Assembly (NCBI RefSeq): GCF_900128975.1
Contig: NZ_FQVC01000002.1
Location: forward strand, 372,001 to 436,000
DNA from: Devosia limi DSM 17137
GTDB lineage: Bacteria; Pseudomonadota; Alphaproteobacteria; Rhizobiales; Devosiaceae
Direction: 5' to 3'
DNA length: 64,000 nucleotides
The translations under genes and the position numbers were made by a program. The notes below the pieces were generated by a model. That model ran no database searches, had not been told where the DNA came from, and worked only from the letters and a program-made list of their open reading frames with translations. Positions within the stretch are counted from its first letter, which is position 1. Each line of letters opens with the position of its first letter. Of this stretch, positions 53,836 through 61,871 are shown piece by piece.

Positions 53836-54984
53836 ATGAACACCATCGCCCTTGGGGACCTCGTCCTGACCAATGCCAAGATTGTCCTTGCCGATGAGGT
53901 GCGGCAGGGTTCAGTACGGATCGATGGCGGGATGATCACCGATATCGGCACGCCGAGCCGGACTGGCCTCGATCTCGATGGCGACTACCTGATCCCGGGC
54001 CTGGTCGAGTTGCATACGGACCACCTCGAAACCCATTATGCCCCGCGTCCCAAGGTGCGGTGGAACCCGGTGGCCGCGGTGCAGGCGCATGACGCGCAGA
54101 TTGCGGCCTCGGGCATTACCACGGTGTTTGACGCCATCCGCGTCGGGTTGGACGAGAATTCGGACATGGGCGCGACCGAGATGGGCATTCTGGCCAATGC
54201 CATTGCCGCAGGCACCCAGGCCGGCCGGCTGCGGGCCGAGCACCATATTCACCTGCGTTGCGAGGTTTCTGCGCCGGATTGCCTCGAATCATTCCTCGCG
54301 ATCAAGGATGACAGCCAGGTGCGGCTGGCCTCGCTGATGGACCACGCGCCGGGACAGCGCCAGTTCGCCAGCATGGACGCCTACAAAACCTATTATCAGG
54401 GCAAGCTGAAGATGAGCGACGCGGCACTCGCAGACTTCACCGCGCGCCGCACCGAAGAATCGCAGACCTATGCGGAACCGCACCGACGGGCGATTGCGGC
54501 GGCCTGCAACGAGATGGGGATCGTGCTCGCCAGCCACGACGACGCGACCGGCGATCATGTCGCTGAAGCGGTGGCATTGGGCATCGGCGTTGCCGAATTC
54601 CCGACCACCATGGAGGCGGCACTGGCGGCACGCGCGGCCGGCATGGCGATCCTGATGGGTGGGCCGAACATGGTGCGCGGTGGCTCGCATTCCGGCAATG
54701 TGTCGGCGCGGGCATTGGCCGAGGCGGACCTGCTGGATATCCTGTCGTCGGACTATATCCCGTTCAGCATGCTGCAATCCGCCTTTGCGCTGGCCGAGGT
54801 GGTCGAGAGTGTAAGCTTGCCCAAGGCGATCCAGCTGGTCACCAAGCGCCCGGCCGCGGCTGCAGGGTTCACCGATCGTGGTGAGATCGCCGTCGGCAAG
54901 CGGGCGGACTTTGTGCATCTGCGGATTGAAGACGGCATCCCAATCGTGCTGACCGTCTGGCGCCAGGGTCGCCGGGTGATATGA
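53836..54984 (+). CDS. phnM: Alpha-D-ribose 1-methylphosphonate 5-triphosphate diphosphatase
   Basis: Removes pyrophosphate from the triphosphate intermediate to give ribose 1-methylphosphonate 5-phosphate, the C-P lyase substrate. 382 residues from ATG 53836 (MNTIALGDLVLTNAKIVLAD). Amidohydrolase fold: LIPGLVELHTDHLETHYAPR (metal His), ASHDDATGDHVAEAVALGI, MAILMGGPNMVRGGSHSGNV and LDILSSDYIPFSMLQSAFAL (Asp near the active site), then the small beta domain GEIAVGKRADFVHLRI. Its stop overlaps phnN by four bases (ATGA). Confidence 0.95.
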   Translation: MNTIALGDLVLTNAKIVLADEVRQGSVRIDGGMITDIGTPSRTGLDLDGDYLIPGLVELHTDHLETHYAPRPKVRWNPVAAVQAHDAQIAASGITTVFDAIRVGLDENSDMGATEMGILANAIAAGTQAGRLRAEHHIHLRCEVSAPDCLESFLAIKDDSQVRLASLMDHAPGQRQFASMDAYKTYYQGKLKMSDAALADFTARRTEESQTYAEPHRRAIAAACNEMGIVLASHDDATGDHVAEAVALGIGVAEFPTTMEAALAARAAGMAILMGGPNMVRGGSHSGNVSARALAEADLLDILSSDYIPFSMLQSAFALAEVVESVSLPKAIQLVTKRPAAAAGFTDRGEIAVGKRADFVHLRIEDGIPIVLTVWRQGRRVI

Positions 54985-55544
54985 GCGGAACATTTGTCGC
55001 CGTTGTCGGCCCCAGCGGGGTCGGCAAGGATAGCGTTATCGGCTTTGCCCGTGACCGGCTGGAAGCATCAGGCAATGTGGTGTTCGTGCGCCGCATCGTG
55101 ACGCGCGAGGCCGATGGCGGCAGCGAAGATCATGACAGTATGGACGAGGGCGAGTTTGCCGAGGCCGAGCGGAATGGCGCGTTTGCGCTGAGCTGGGGCG
55201 CGCATGGGCTGCGCTATGGCTTGCCTATCGCGCTGGAGCGGGATTTGGCGGCGGGCAGGGTGGTGGTGGCTAACCTGTCGCGGCGGATCATTCCGCAGTT
55301 GGTGGCACGCTATCCCCACGCCATCGTGGTGTCGCTGACGGCGGATCGCGCTGTGATTGCAGAGCGATTGGCCGGACGCGGGCGCGAGACGGCGGAGTCC
55401 ATCGAGAAGCGGCTCAATCGCAATGTGAGCGATCCATTGCCGGCCAGCACTGTCTGCATCGATAATGCCGGGGCGATCGAGACTGCCGGACAGCAGTTTG
55501 TGCGGCTGCTTGAGGATGCATTGCGGCAGGACGAGCGGGTCTAG
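54981..55544 (+). CDS. phnN: Ribose 1,5-bisphosphate phosphokinase
   Basis: Makes PRPP from ribose 1,5-bisphosphate, recycling the ribose part of C-P lyase products. 187 residues with a P-loop near the start, FVAVVGPSGVGKDSVIGFAR, RRIVTREADGGSEDHDSMDE, and the guanylate kinase-like lid region ERLAGRGRETAESIEKRLNR. It overlaps the phnM stop by four bases, so translation is coupled. Convergent with phnF. Confidence 0.93.
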   Translation: MSGTFVAVVGPSGVGKDSVIGFARDRLEASGNVVFVRRIVTREADGGSEDHDSMDEGEFAEAERNGAFALSWGAHGLRYGLPIALERDLAAGRVVVANLSRRIIPQLVARYPHAIVVSLTADRAVIAERLAGRGRETAESIEKRLNRNVSDPLPASTVCIDNAGAIETAGQQFVRLLEDALRQDERV

Positions 55545-55571
55545 CAGCGGCGATGCGGCTGCGCGAAGCCC

Positions 55572-56297
55572 CTAAACCACCAGTTCGAGGCGTTCGGCGG
55601 GGAAGCGGCTGAGGGCGTAGGAAACCGGCTCACCGGTGGCGTCGATATCGACTGCTTCCGAGACCAGCAGAATCGCGCCGGGGGCGAGGCCGAGCAGCTT
55701 GGTTTCCTCGACATCGGCATGGCGGGCCGAGATGCGGGTCGAGGCGCGGGCATAGTCGGCAATGTCATAGCTGGCAAAGACGGCAGTGAAGCGCTGCAGT
55801 TGGGTGATGCGCTCGGCAAAATCAGGAAAGCGGCGATAGGGCAGCCAGGTTGTGGCACGCGAGAGCGGCCGACCATCGGCTGACGAAACGCCATCAATGC
55901 GGACGACCTTGTCGCCGGTTTTCAACTTCAGCGCCTTGGCGATTGTCGCATTGGCATTTTCGATGCGGTGGCCGAGCAGCTGGGTGCCCAATGTGCCGGC
56001 CTGTCCGGCCAGACCTTCCGAAAAACGTGTCCGTTTGCCAATGGGATAGCTCAGGCGGCGGGCACTGCGCACAAAGGTGCCACGCCCCTGTTCAGCCGCG
56101 ACAACACCCTCATCGGCGAGCACAGCCAGCGCCCTCCGAACCGTATGGCGATTGGCGGAAAACCGTTCAGATAGAATGGCTTCGGTCGGTAATCTATCAC
56201 CATTGGTGAGCTTTCCGCCGATGATGTCCAGCCGGATAGCATCGGCGATGCGGCGCCATAGGGCGATCCCGCCCAACTCATCTTTGTCACTTGTCAT
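55572..56297 (-). CDS. phnF: GntR/HutC family transcriptional repressor PhnF
   Basis: 241 residues. N-terminal winged helix of the GntR family: LWRRIADAIRLDIIGGKLTN, LPTEAILSERFSANRHTVRR and ALAVLADEGVVAAEQGRGTF. The C-terminal UTRA ligand-binding domain covers residues 90-241 (FSEGLAGQAGTLGTQLLGHR, LSRATTWLPYRRFPDFAERI, ARHADVEETKLLGLAPGAIL). Probably represses the phn genes until a phosphonate- or phosphate-related signal appears. It is divergent from phnG, with a 7-6-7 palindrome between them that likely is its operator. Confidence 0.93.
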   Translation of the reverse strand: MTSDKDELGGIALWRRIADAIRLDIIGGKLTNGDRLPTEAILSERFSANRHTVRRALAVLADEGVVAAEQGRGTFVRSARRLSYPIGKRTRFSEGLAGQAGTLGTQLLGHRIENANATIAKALKLKTGDKVVRIDGVSSADGRPLSRATTWLPYRRFPDFAERITQLQRFTAVFASYDIADYARASTRISARHADVEETKLLGLAPGAILLVSEAVDIDATGEPVSYALSRFPAERLELVV

Positions 56298-56341
56298 TGC
56301 AAATTCACACAGAGCGCATAAGACCGGATTCAGGACATTAG

Positions 56342-56361
56342 TTGTCTAGTTCATTAGACAA
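56342..56361. promoter_or_regulatory. Probable PhnF operator
   Basis: A perfect 7-bp inverted repeat with a 6-base spacer, TTGTCTA-gttcat-TAGACAA, 45 bases before phnF and 12 before phnG. Size and symmetry fit a GntR/HutC dimer site, so PhnF could control both itself and phnGHIJKL. Confidence 0.7.
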
Positions 56362-56373
56362 GTAGAGGCAAGT

Positions 56374-56829
56374 ATGCAGACAGCAACCTCAATCGATAAT
56401 GCAGCGCGCAAGGCAGCACTCGACGCGCTGGCCGCGGCGCCGGCCCGCGCGCTGGCCGAATTCTGGGACCGCTATGCCGACAAGCCTGCGCACAGCAAGG
56501 TGCGCGGCCCCGAAGTCGGTCTCGTCATGGTGCGCGGCCGGGCCGGGGGCGGCGGAGCGCCGTTCAATCTGGGTGAAGCGACGGTAAGCCGGGCGAGTGT
56601 GCGGATCGAGACCGGGGAAGTCGGCCATGGCTATTGCCTGGGCCGGGACCTGGCCAAGGCCGAGGCCATCGCGGTGATCGACGCGCTGTGGCAGCAGAAT
56701 GCTGACGCCATCGAGGCCCAGATCATCGCGCCGCTGCGGGCCCTCGCTGACGCGGCAGACCAGAAGCGGCGCGAGGAATCGGCGGCCACCAAGGTCGACT
56801 TCTTCACCATGGTGCGGGGAGACAATTGA
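56374..56829 (+). CDS. phnG: C-P lyase subunit PhnG
   Basis: 151 residues. With PhnI, PhnH and PhnJ it forms the C-P lyase core; PhnGHI and PhnL make the N-glycosidic exchange of a nucleotide base for the phosphonate. Recognised by AEFWDRYADKPAHSKVRGPE, VGLVMVRGRAGGGGAPFNLG, EATVSRASVRIETGEVGHGY and CLGRDLAKAEAIAVIDALWQ. The Arg/Gly-rich middle and the GEVGHGYCLGRD stretch are family hallmarks. Its TGA overlaps the phnH start codon. Confidence 0.96.
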   Translation: MQTATSIDNAARKAALDALAAAPARALAEFWDRYADKPAHSKVRGPEVGLVMVRGRAGGGGAPFNLGEATVSRASVRIETGEVGHGYCLGRDLAKAEAIAVIDALWQQNADAIEAQIIAPLRALADAADQKRREESAATKVDFFTMVRGDN

Positions 56830-57425
56830 TGGATAGCGTTCTCGACGGCGGCTTTGCCGAGCCGGTCATGCAGTCGCAGACGGCGTTTCGCGCCATCATG
56901 GACGCGTTGGCCAATCCGGGAACCATCCGGGATCTGGTGACGTCCAAACCGATTGGCGGACTGAGCGCCGAGCTGGCCAGCGTCATGCTGATCCTGGCGG
57001 ATCACGACACCAGCATCTGGCTGGATGACGCCCTGCGGGGCGACGCGGCGGTGCTGGAATTTCTCAGCTTTCACACCGGTGCACCGGTTGTGCGGGCGCC
57101 TGGCGCGGCGGTGTTTGCCGGGGCGAGCAGTGCCAGCCAGTTGCCGGCGTTCGCCCAATTCAACCTGGGAACGCAGGAATATCCGGATCGCTCGACGACC
57201 ATCGTGCTGGCGGTTCCGGCGCTGTCCGGCGGCGAAACGCTGATCACGCGCGGGCCCGGGATCAAGGGGCATGGGCATATCAACCCAGTGGGCCTGCCCA
57301 AGGACTTCGTGGTGCAGTGGGCCGACAATCGCGAGCTGTTTCCGCGCGGTATCGACCTGCTGCTGGCGGCGGATGGCCAGGTGATGGGCCTGCCGCGCAG
57401 CACCCGCATTTCGGAAGGACATTGA
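56829..57425 (+). CDS. phnH: C-P lyase subunit PhnH
   Basis: 198 residues starting MDSVLDGGFAEPVMQSQTAF at the ATG that shares its A with the phnG stop. Family pattern: FRAIMDALANPGTIRDLV, LILADHDTSIWLD, HTGAPVVRAPGAAVFAGASS, LNLGTQEYPDRSTTIVL-like (here FNLGTQEYPDRSTTIVLAVP), LITRGPGIKGHGHINPVGLP and FPRGIDLLLAADGQVMGLPR. Ends two bases before phnI. Confidence 0.96.
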   Translation: MDSVLDGGFAEPVMQSQTAFRAIMDALANPGTIRDLVTSKPIGGLSAELASVMLILADHDTSIWLDDALRGDAAVLEFLSFHTGAPVVRAPGAAVFAGASSASQLPAFAQFNLGTQEYPDRSTTIVLAVPALSGGETLITRGPGIKGHGHINPVGLPKDFVVQWADNRELFPRGIDLLLAADGQVMGLPRSTRISEGH

Positions 57426-57426
57426 G

Positions 57427-58515
57427 ATGTATGTAGCCGTCAAAGGCGGGGAAGCCGCCATTGCCAATGCCCATGCGCTGCTGGCGGATCGCCGCCGGGG
57501 TGATCGTGCGGTGCCAGCGCTGCGCATCGACCAGATCGTCGAGCAGCTGGGGCTGGCCGTTGACCGGGCGATGGGCGAGGGGTCTCTCTATGACAAGGAG
57601 CTGGCCGCGCTGGCGCTGGTGCAGGCGCGGGGCGATCTGATCGAGGCAATTTTCCTGGTGCGGGCCTATCGCACGACGCTGCCGCGCTTTGGCTATTCGC
57701 AGCCAATCGAAACCGGCGAGATGCTGATCGAGCGGCGCATTTCGGCGACGTTCAAGGACTTGCCCGGTGGGCAGATGCTGGGGCCGACCTTCGACTATAC
57801 CCACCGCCTGCTGGATCCATCGATTGTCGATGGTGCAGTGCCGGAGCCGGTGACGCGCGAGGCCGACACGGCGCAGGCGCCGCGCGTGACCGACATGCTG
57901 GGGCGGCAGGGGCTGATGGAGCCGGATGGGGAGACTGACCCGGACCGTGAGGTCGGCGACTTGACGCGCGAGCCGCTGGATTTTCCGCTGGATCGTGACC
58001 TGCGACTGCAGGCGCTGGCGCGCGGCGATGAAGGATTTCTGCTGGCGCTCGGCTATTCGACGCAGCGCGGCTATGGGCGCAGCCATCCGTTTGTCGGCGA
58101 AATCCGCATTGGCGAAGTCGATGTGGAGTTCGACGTGCCGGAGCTGGGCTTTACGGTGAACCTGGGGCGCGTTCGCGTCACCGAGTGCCAGATGGTCAAT
58201 CAGTTCAAGGGATCGGCGAAGGTGCCGCCGCAGTTCACGCGTGGCTATGGACTGGTGTTCGGGCAGGCGGAGCGCAAGGCGATGGCCATGTCGCTGGTCG
58301 ACCGGGCGCTGCGGGCGCGCGAGTTCGGCGAGGATATCGTGGCGCCGGCGCAGGACGAGGAATTCGTCATTTCGCACTCCGACAATGTGCAGGCGACCGG
58401 ATTTGTCGAGCATCTGAAGCTGCCGCATTACGTGGATTTCCAGGCGGAACTGGATCTGATCCGGCGCATGCGGGCGGACCATGATGCGGCTGAAATGCAG
58501 GAGGCCGCGGAATGA
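57427..58515 (+). CDS. phnI: C-P lyase subunit PhnI
   Basis: 362 residues, the largest core subunit and the nucleosidase of the complex. Seen: MYVAVKGGEAAIANAHALLA, EQLGLAVDRAMGEGSLYDKE, FLVRAYRTTLPRFGYSQPIE, ISATFKDLPGGQMLGPTFDY and THRLLDPSIV. Further on come LALGYSTQRGYGRSHPFVGE and the C-terminal FVISHSDNVQATGFVEHLKL. Length and motifs are complete. Overlaps phnJ by four bases. Confidence 0.97.
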   Translation: MYVAVKGGEAAIANAHALLADRRRGDRAVPALRIDQIVEQLGLAVDRAMGEGSLYDKELAALALVQARGDLIEAIFLVRAYRTTLPRFGYSQPIETGEMLIERRISATFKDLPGGQMLGPTFDYTHRLLDPSIVDGAVPEPVTREADTAQAPRVTDMLGRQGLMEPDGETDPDREVGDLTREPLDFPLDRDLRLQALARGDEGFLLALGYSTQRGYGRSHPFVGEIRIGEVDVEFDVPELGFTVNLGRVRVTECQMVNQFKGSAKVPPQFTRGYGLVFGQAERKAMAMSLVDRALRAREFGEDIVAPAQDEEFVISHSDNVQATGFVEHLKLPHYVDFQAELDLIRRMRADHDAAEMQEAAE

Positions 58516-59393
58516 ACGCCGTCGCTCAATACAACTTCGCCTATCTCGACGAGCAAACCAAAAGGATGATCCGGCGGGCCATTCTCAAGGCCATCGCCAT
58601 TCCCGGCTATCAGGTGCCGTTCAGCTCCCGCGAAATGCCAATGCCCTATGGCTGGGGCACGGGCGGGGTGCAGGTGACGGCGTCGATCATCGGGCCGCAG
58701 GATGTGCTCAAGGTCATCGACCAGGGCGCCGACGACACGACGAATGCGGTCTCGATCCGGGCGTTCTTTGCCAAGGTCGCGCAAGTCGAGACAACAACGC
58801 ATACGGCCGAAGCGACGATTATCCAGACGCGGCACCGGATTCCGGAGAAGGCGCTGGGGCAGGGGCAGATCCTCGTCTATCAGGTGCCGATCCCCGAGCC
58901 GCTGCGTTTCCTTGAGCCGCGCGAAACCGAGACGCGCAAGATGCATGCGCTCGAGGAATATGGGCTGATGCACGTCAAGCTCTATGAGGATATCGCCAGG
59001 CACGGCCGCATTGCCACAACCTATGCCTACCCGGTCAAGGTCGAGGGGCGCTACGTGATGGATCCTAGCCCGACACCGAAGTTCGACAATCCCAAAATGC
59101 ATATGAGCGAGGCGTTGCAGCTGTTTGGCGCCGGGCGCGAGCATCGGATTTATGCCGTGCCGCCGCATACCGAGGTGGTGAGCCTCGATTTCGAGGACCA
59201 TCCGTTCGAGATCCAGCATTTCGAGGAGCCATGCGCACTGTGCGGCGCAAGCCAGGTCTATCTGGACGAGGTGATTTTGGATGATCGGGGCGGGCATATG
59301 TATGTCTGCTCGGACACCGACAATTGCGAAGAGCGCCGCGCTGCCGGGCATGTCGGCGCGTTGGGTGCCGATCCGATGGAGGCAGCGGAATGA
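58512..59393 (+). CDS. phnJ: C-P lyase subunit PhnJ (radical SAM C-P bond-cleaving enzyme)
   Basis: 293 residues. Uses S-adenosylmethionine and a [4Fe-4S] cluster to split the C-P bond, releasing methane from methylphosphonate. The C terminus shows the exact CX2CX21CX5C pattern at Cys241, 244, 266 and 272 (EEPCALCGASQVYLDEVIL ... VCSDTDNC), the same numbering as E. coli PhnJ. The N-terminal part has RRAILKAIAIPGYQVPFSSR, PYGWGTGGVQVTASIIG and DDTTNAVSIRAFFAKVA. It would depend on cluster supply, plausibly by the SUF system in this window. Confidence 0.97.
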   Translation: MNAVAQYNFAYLDEQTKRMIRRAILKAIAIPGYQVPFSSREMPMPYGWGTGGVQVTASIIGPQDVLKVIDQGADDTTNAVSIRAFFAKVAQVETTTHTAEATIIQTRHRIPEKALGQGQILVYQVPIPEPLRFLEPRETETRKMHALEEYGLMHVKLYEDIARHGRIATTYAYPVKVEGRYVMDPSPTPKFDNPKMHMSEALQLFGAGREHRIYAVPPHTEVVSLDFEDHPFEIQHFEEPCALCGASQVYLDEVILDDRGGHMYVCSDTDNCEERRAAGHVGALGADPMEAAE

Positions 59394-59398
59394 GAGAC

Positions 59399-59537
59399 TT
59401 TCTCACCGCTCCCTTCGGGGGAGAGGTCGGCGCGCAGCGCCGGGTGAGGGGGCCTTCCCCTTGCGCCAGATTTGGAAAAGGCCCCCTCACCCGACCCAAG
59501 CGGGTCGACCTCTCCCCCAAGGGAGAGGTGAAGAAAG
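59399..59537. repeat. Long inverted repeat between phnJ and phnK
   Basis: Imperfect arms of about 55 bases around a 20-base AT-richer loop. The left arm starts ctcaccgctcccttcggggg and the right arm ends ctctcccccaagggagaggt. Each arm contains smaller palindromes. It fills most of the 153-base phnJ-phnK gap and is transcribed within the operon. The type differs from the repeat in the phnK-phnL gap. Confidence 0.75.
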
Positions 59538-59546
59538 AGCATTGCC

Positions 59547-60320
59547 ATGACTGAACCCCTTCTCCGCGTCGAGAACCTGACCAAGTATTACGGCAGCCGC
59601 CTTGGCTGCGCCGATGTGAATTTCGAGCTTTGGCCGGGCGAAGTCCTGGCCATTGTGGGGGAATCCGGCTCGGGCAAGACCACTTTGCTGAACTCCCTGT
59701 CAGCCACGCTGGAGCCGAGTTCGGGCCGGACCCTCTACCGGATGCGCGATGAGCAATGGCGCAATATCTATGAGCTGAGCGAAGCCGAGCGGCGGTTCCT
59801 GGTGCGGACGGACTGGGGCTTTGTGCACCAGAACCCGGCCGATGGGCTGCGCATGACGGTTTCGGCCGGTGCCAATGTGGGGGAGCGTTTGATGGCGGTC
59901 GGTGACCGGCATTACGGGCATATCCGCGAAACGGCGCTGGACTGGCTGGGGCGGGTGGAGATTGCGGCGGATCGCATCGATGACCAGCCGCGCTCGTTTT
60001 CGGGTGGCATGCGACAGCGGCTGCAGATAGCGCGCAACCTCGTGACCGGGCCACGGCTGGTGTTCATGGATGAGCCGACCGGCGGGCTCGACGTGTCGGT
60101 ACAGGCGCGGTTGCTGGACCTGCTGCGCGGGCTGGTGGGCGAATTGGGGCTGGCGGCGATTGTGGTGACCCATGACCTGGCGGTTGCTCGGCTGCTGAGC
60201 CATCGGATGATGGTGATGAAGGATGGGCGCGTGATCGAGGCGGGGTTGACCGACCGTGTGCTCGACGATCCGCGCGAACCCTATACGCAGCTGCTGGTCA
60301 GCTCGATCTTGCAGGTGTGA
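59547..60320 (+). CDS. phnK: C-P lyase ABC-type ATPase PhnK
   Basis: 257 residues. Binds the PhnGHIJ core and uses ATP to regulate its opening; it is not a transporter. LLRVENLTKYYGSRLGCADV, Walker A VGESGSGKTTLLNSLSA, Q-loop FVHQNPADGLRMTVSAGANV, signature RSFSGGMRQRLQIARNLVTG, Walker B LVFMDEPTGGLDVSVQ and H-loop VVTHDLAVARLLSHRM. The CADVNFELWPGEVLAI start is typical of PhnK. Ribosome binding by gaagaaagag upstream. Confidence 0.95.
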   Translation: MTEPLLRVENLTKYYGSRLGCADVNFELWPGEVLAIVGESGSGKTTLLNSLSATLEPSSGRTLYRMRDEQWRNIYELSEAERRFLVRTDWGFVHQNPADGLRMTVSAGANVGERLMAVGDRHYGHIRETALDWLGRVEIAADRIDDQPRSFSGGMRQRLQIARNLVTGPRLVFMDEPTGGLDVSVQARLLDLLRGLVGELGLAAIVVTHDLAVARLLSHRMMVMKDGRVIEAGLTDRVLDDPREPYTQLLVSSILQV

Positions 60321-60335
60321 GGCCGGTGTTCAACC

Positions 60336-60466
60336 CAACCCCCACCCTCATTCCCTCCCCACAAGGGGGAGGGATGCGCAGAGACAGTTTTTCCGCGCCC
60401 ACAAAGACAACGGCCCCATCGTCTCCCTCCCCCTTGTGGGGAGGGATCAAGGGTGGGGGTTTCTTC
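60336..60466. repeat. Long inverted repeat between phnK and phnL
   Basis: Arms begin aacccccaccctcattccct and end agggatcaagggtgggggtt, with nested ccctcccc/ggggaggg palindromes and about 50 bases between. Different in sequence from the repeat between phnJ and phnK. It occupies nearly the whole 166-base gap. Confidence 0.75.
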
Positions 60467-60486
60467 TTCAAATGCGGAGCAATGCA

Positions 60487-61188
60487 ATGACCGCTCTCTC
60501 AGTCCAAAACCTCGCCAAGACCTTCACCATGCATCTGCGCGATGGGGTGGTGCTGCCGGTGGTGGCGAATGTGAATTTCGACGTCTTGCCGGGTGAATGC
60601 GTGGTGCTCGGCGGCCCATCAGGGGCTGGCAAGAGCTCGATCCTCAAGATGGTCTATGGCAATTACGGTGTCGATGCCGGCGCCATTCTGCTGCAGCACC
60701 ATGGTGAGATTGTCGATCTCGCCATCGCCGATCCGCGCACCGTGCTGACGCTGCGTCGAGACTCGATTGGCTATGTCAGCCAGTTCCTGCGCACCGTGCC
60801 GCGCGTTTCGGCGCTGGATGTGGTGGCCGAGCCGCTGGTGATCCGCGGGACCGACAAATCGGAAGCGCAGCAGCGGGCTCGGGACCTGCTGGCGCGGCTC
60901 AACCTGCCGGAGCGGTTGTGGAGCCTGCCACCGGCCACGTTTTCCGGCGGTGAGCAACAGCGGGTCAATATCGCACGCGGCTTCATCACCGATCATCCGG
61001 TGCTGTTGCTGGATGAGCCGACGGCATCGCTGGACGCCACCAATCGTGCGGTGGTGGTGGCGATGATCGCCGAGAAGAAAGCGGCCGGTGTCGCTCTGCT
61101 GGGTATTTTCCACGACGAGGAAGTGCGTGAGCAGGTGGCGGACCGTATCGTCGACGTTACCGATTTTGCACCGAGGATTGCAGCATGA
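60487..61188 (+). CDS. phnL: C-P lyase ABC-type ATPase PhnL
   Basis: 233 residues from ATG 60487 (MTALSVQNLAKTFTMHLRDG); longer in-frame starts run into the repeat and are rejected. Walker A LGGPSGAGKSSILKMVYGNY, Q-loop IGYVSQFLRTVPRVSALDVV, signature ATFSGGEQQRVNIARGFITD, Walker B VLLLDEPTASLDATNRAVVV and H-loop LGIFHDEEVREQVADRIV. PhnL caps the PhnK dimer and takes part in the first reaction with PhnG, PhnH and PhnI. Its stop overlaps the next gene by four bases. Confidence 0.95.
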   Translation: MTALSVQNLAKTFTMHLRDGVVLPVVANVNFDVLPGECVVLGGPSGAGKSSILKMVYGNYGVDAGAILLQHHGEIVDLAIADPRTVLTLRRDSIGYVSQFLRTVPRVSALDVVAEPLVIRGTDKSEAQQRARDLLARLNLPERLWSLPPATFSGGEQQRVNIARGFITDHPVLLLDEPTASLDATNRAVVVAMIAEKKAAGVALLGIFHDEEVREQVADRIVDVTDFAPRIAA

Positions 61189-61796
61189 CCCGGCTCAGCG
61201 AGAAGCCCAATATCCACCCGATGGCCAAGGTCGTCGGTTCCACGCTGGGGCGTTATACCGAAGTGGGGTCCGGCAGCTCGGTGTCACGCTCGACCATGGG
61301 GGATTATTCCTACTGCGTCGAGAACACCCAGATCGCCTATGCCCAGATCGGCAAATTCGCCAATATTGCCAGTCATGTGCGAATCTATGCCTCCATGCAC
61401 CCGATGGAACGGGCGTCGCAGCATCACTTCACCTATCGCTCGGCCTGGTATTTCGAGGGTGAGACGGACGATCAATCGTTCTTTGACTGGCGAGCAGGGC
61501 AGGGGATCACCATCGGGCACGATACCTGGATCGGTCATGGCGCGGTCGTCATGCCGGGCGTGACGATCGGCAATGGCGCCATCATCGGCTCCAATGCGGT
61601 GGTGACCAAGGATGTGGCTGATTTCGCCATTGCCGTGGGGGTGCCAGCGCGGACGATCAGGCAGCGGTTCAGCGACGATGTCGCAAGCCGGCTTGATGCG
61701 CTCGCCTGGTGGGACTGGGACCATGAACGGCTGCATCAGGCGCTGCCGGACTTTCGCAAGCTCGGGATCGAGGCGTTTCTGGAGAAGTATGCCTAG
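61185..61796 (+). CDS. Phosphonate-locus hexapeptide-repeat acyltransferase (LbH family)
   Basis: 203 residues, a left-handed beta-helix acetyltransferase of the chloramphenicol/streptogramin acetyltransferase-like group often found at the end of phn operons. Repeats are seen in VVGSTLGRYTEVGSGSSVSR, IGKFANIASHVRIYASMHPM (active-site loop ending in HPMERASQHHFTYRS) and IGHDTWIGHGAVVMPGVTIG, then IIGSNAVVTKDVADFAIAVG. VPARTIRQRF and WWDWDHERLHQALPDFRKL close the protein. It starts within the phnL stop (ATGA), so it belongs to the operon; it may acetylate an aminophosphonate. The substrate is not proven. Confidence 0.9.
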   Translation: MTRLSEKPNIHPMAKVVGSTLGRYTEVGSGSSVSRSTMGDYSYCVENTQIAYAQIGKFANIASHVRIYASMHPMERASQHHFTYRSAWYFEGETDDQSFFDWRAGQGITIGHDTWIGHGAVVMPGVTIGNGAIIGSNAVVTKDVADFAIAVGVPARTIRQRFSDDVASRLDALAWWDWDHERLHQALPDFRKLGIEAFLEKYA

Positions 61797-61841
61797 CGTG
61801 CGGCACGGCCACACCATTGCTTTTCAATAGCACCAGGTCGA

Positions 61842-61870
61842 CCCCAGCCGCGCTTCGAGCGCGGCTGGGG
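61842..61870. terminator. Strong hairpin between the phn operon and the DMT gene
   Basis: A perfect 12-bp stem ccccagccgcgc/gcgcggctgggg with a 5-base loop, lying between the convergent hexapeptide-transferase and DMT genes. No clear T-run on either strand, but its position and stability suggest a two-way terminator. Confidence 0.6.
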
Positions 61871-61871
61871 A

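Noticed and set aside
56283..56305. Two TGTCA units near the phnF start as a possible Pho box
   Set aside because: The units are 8 bases apart, not the 11 of a Pho box, and overlap the phnF start codon.
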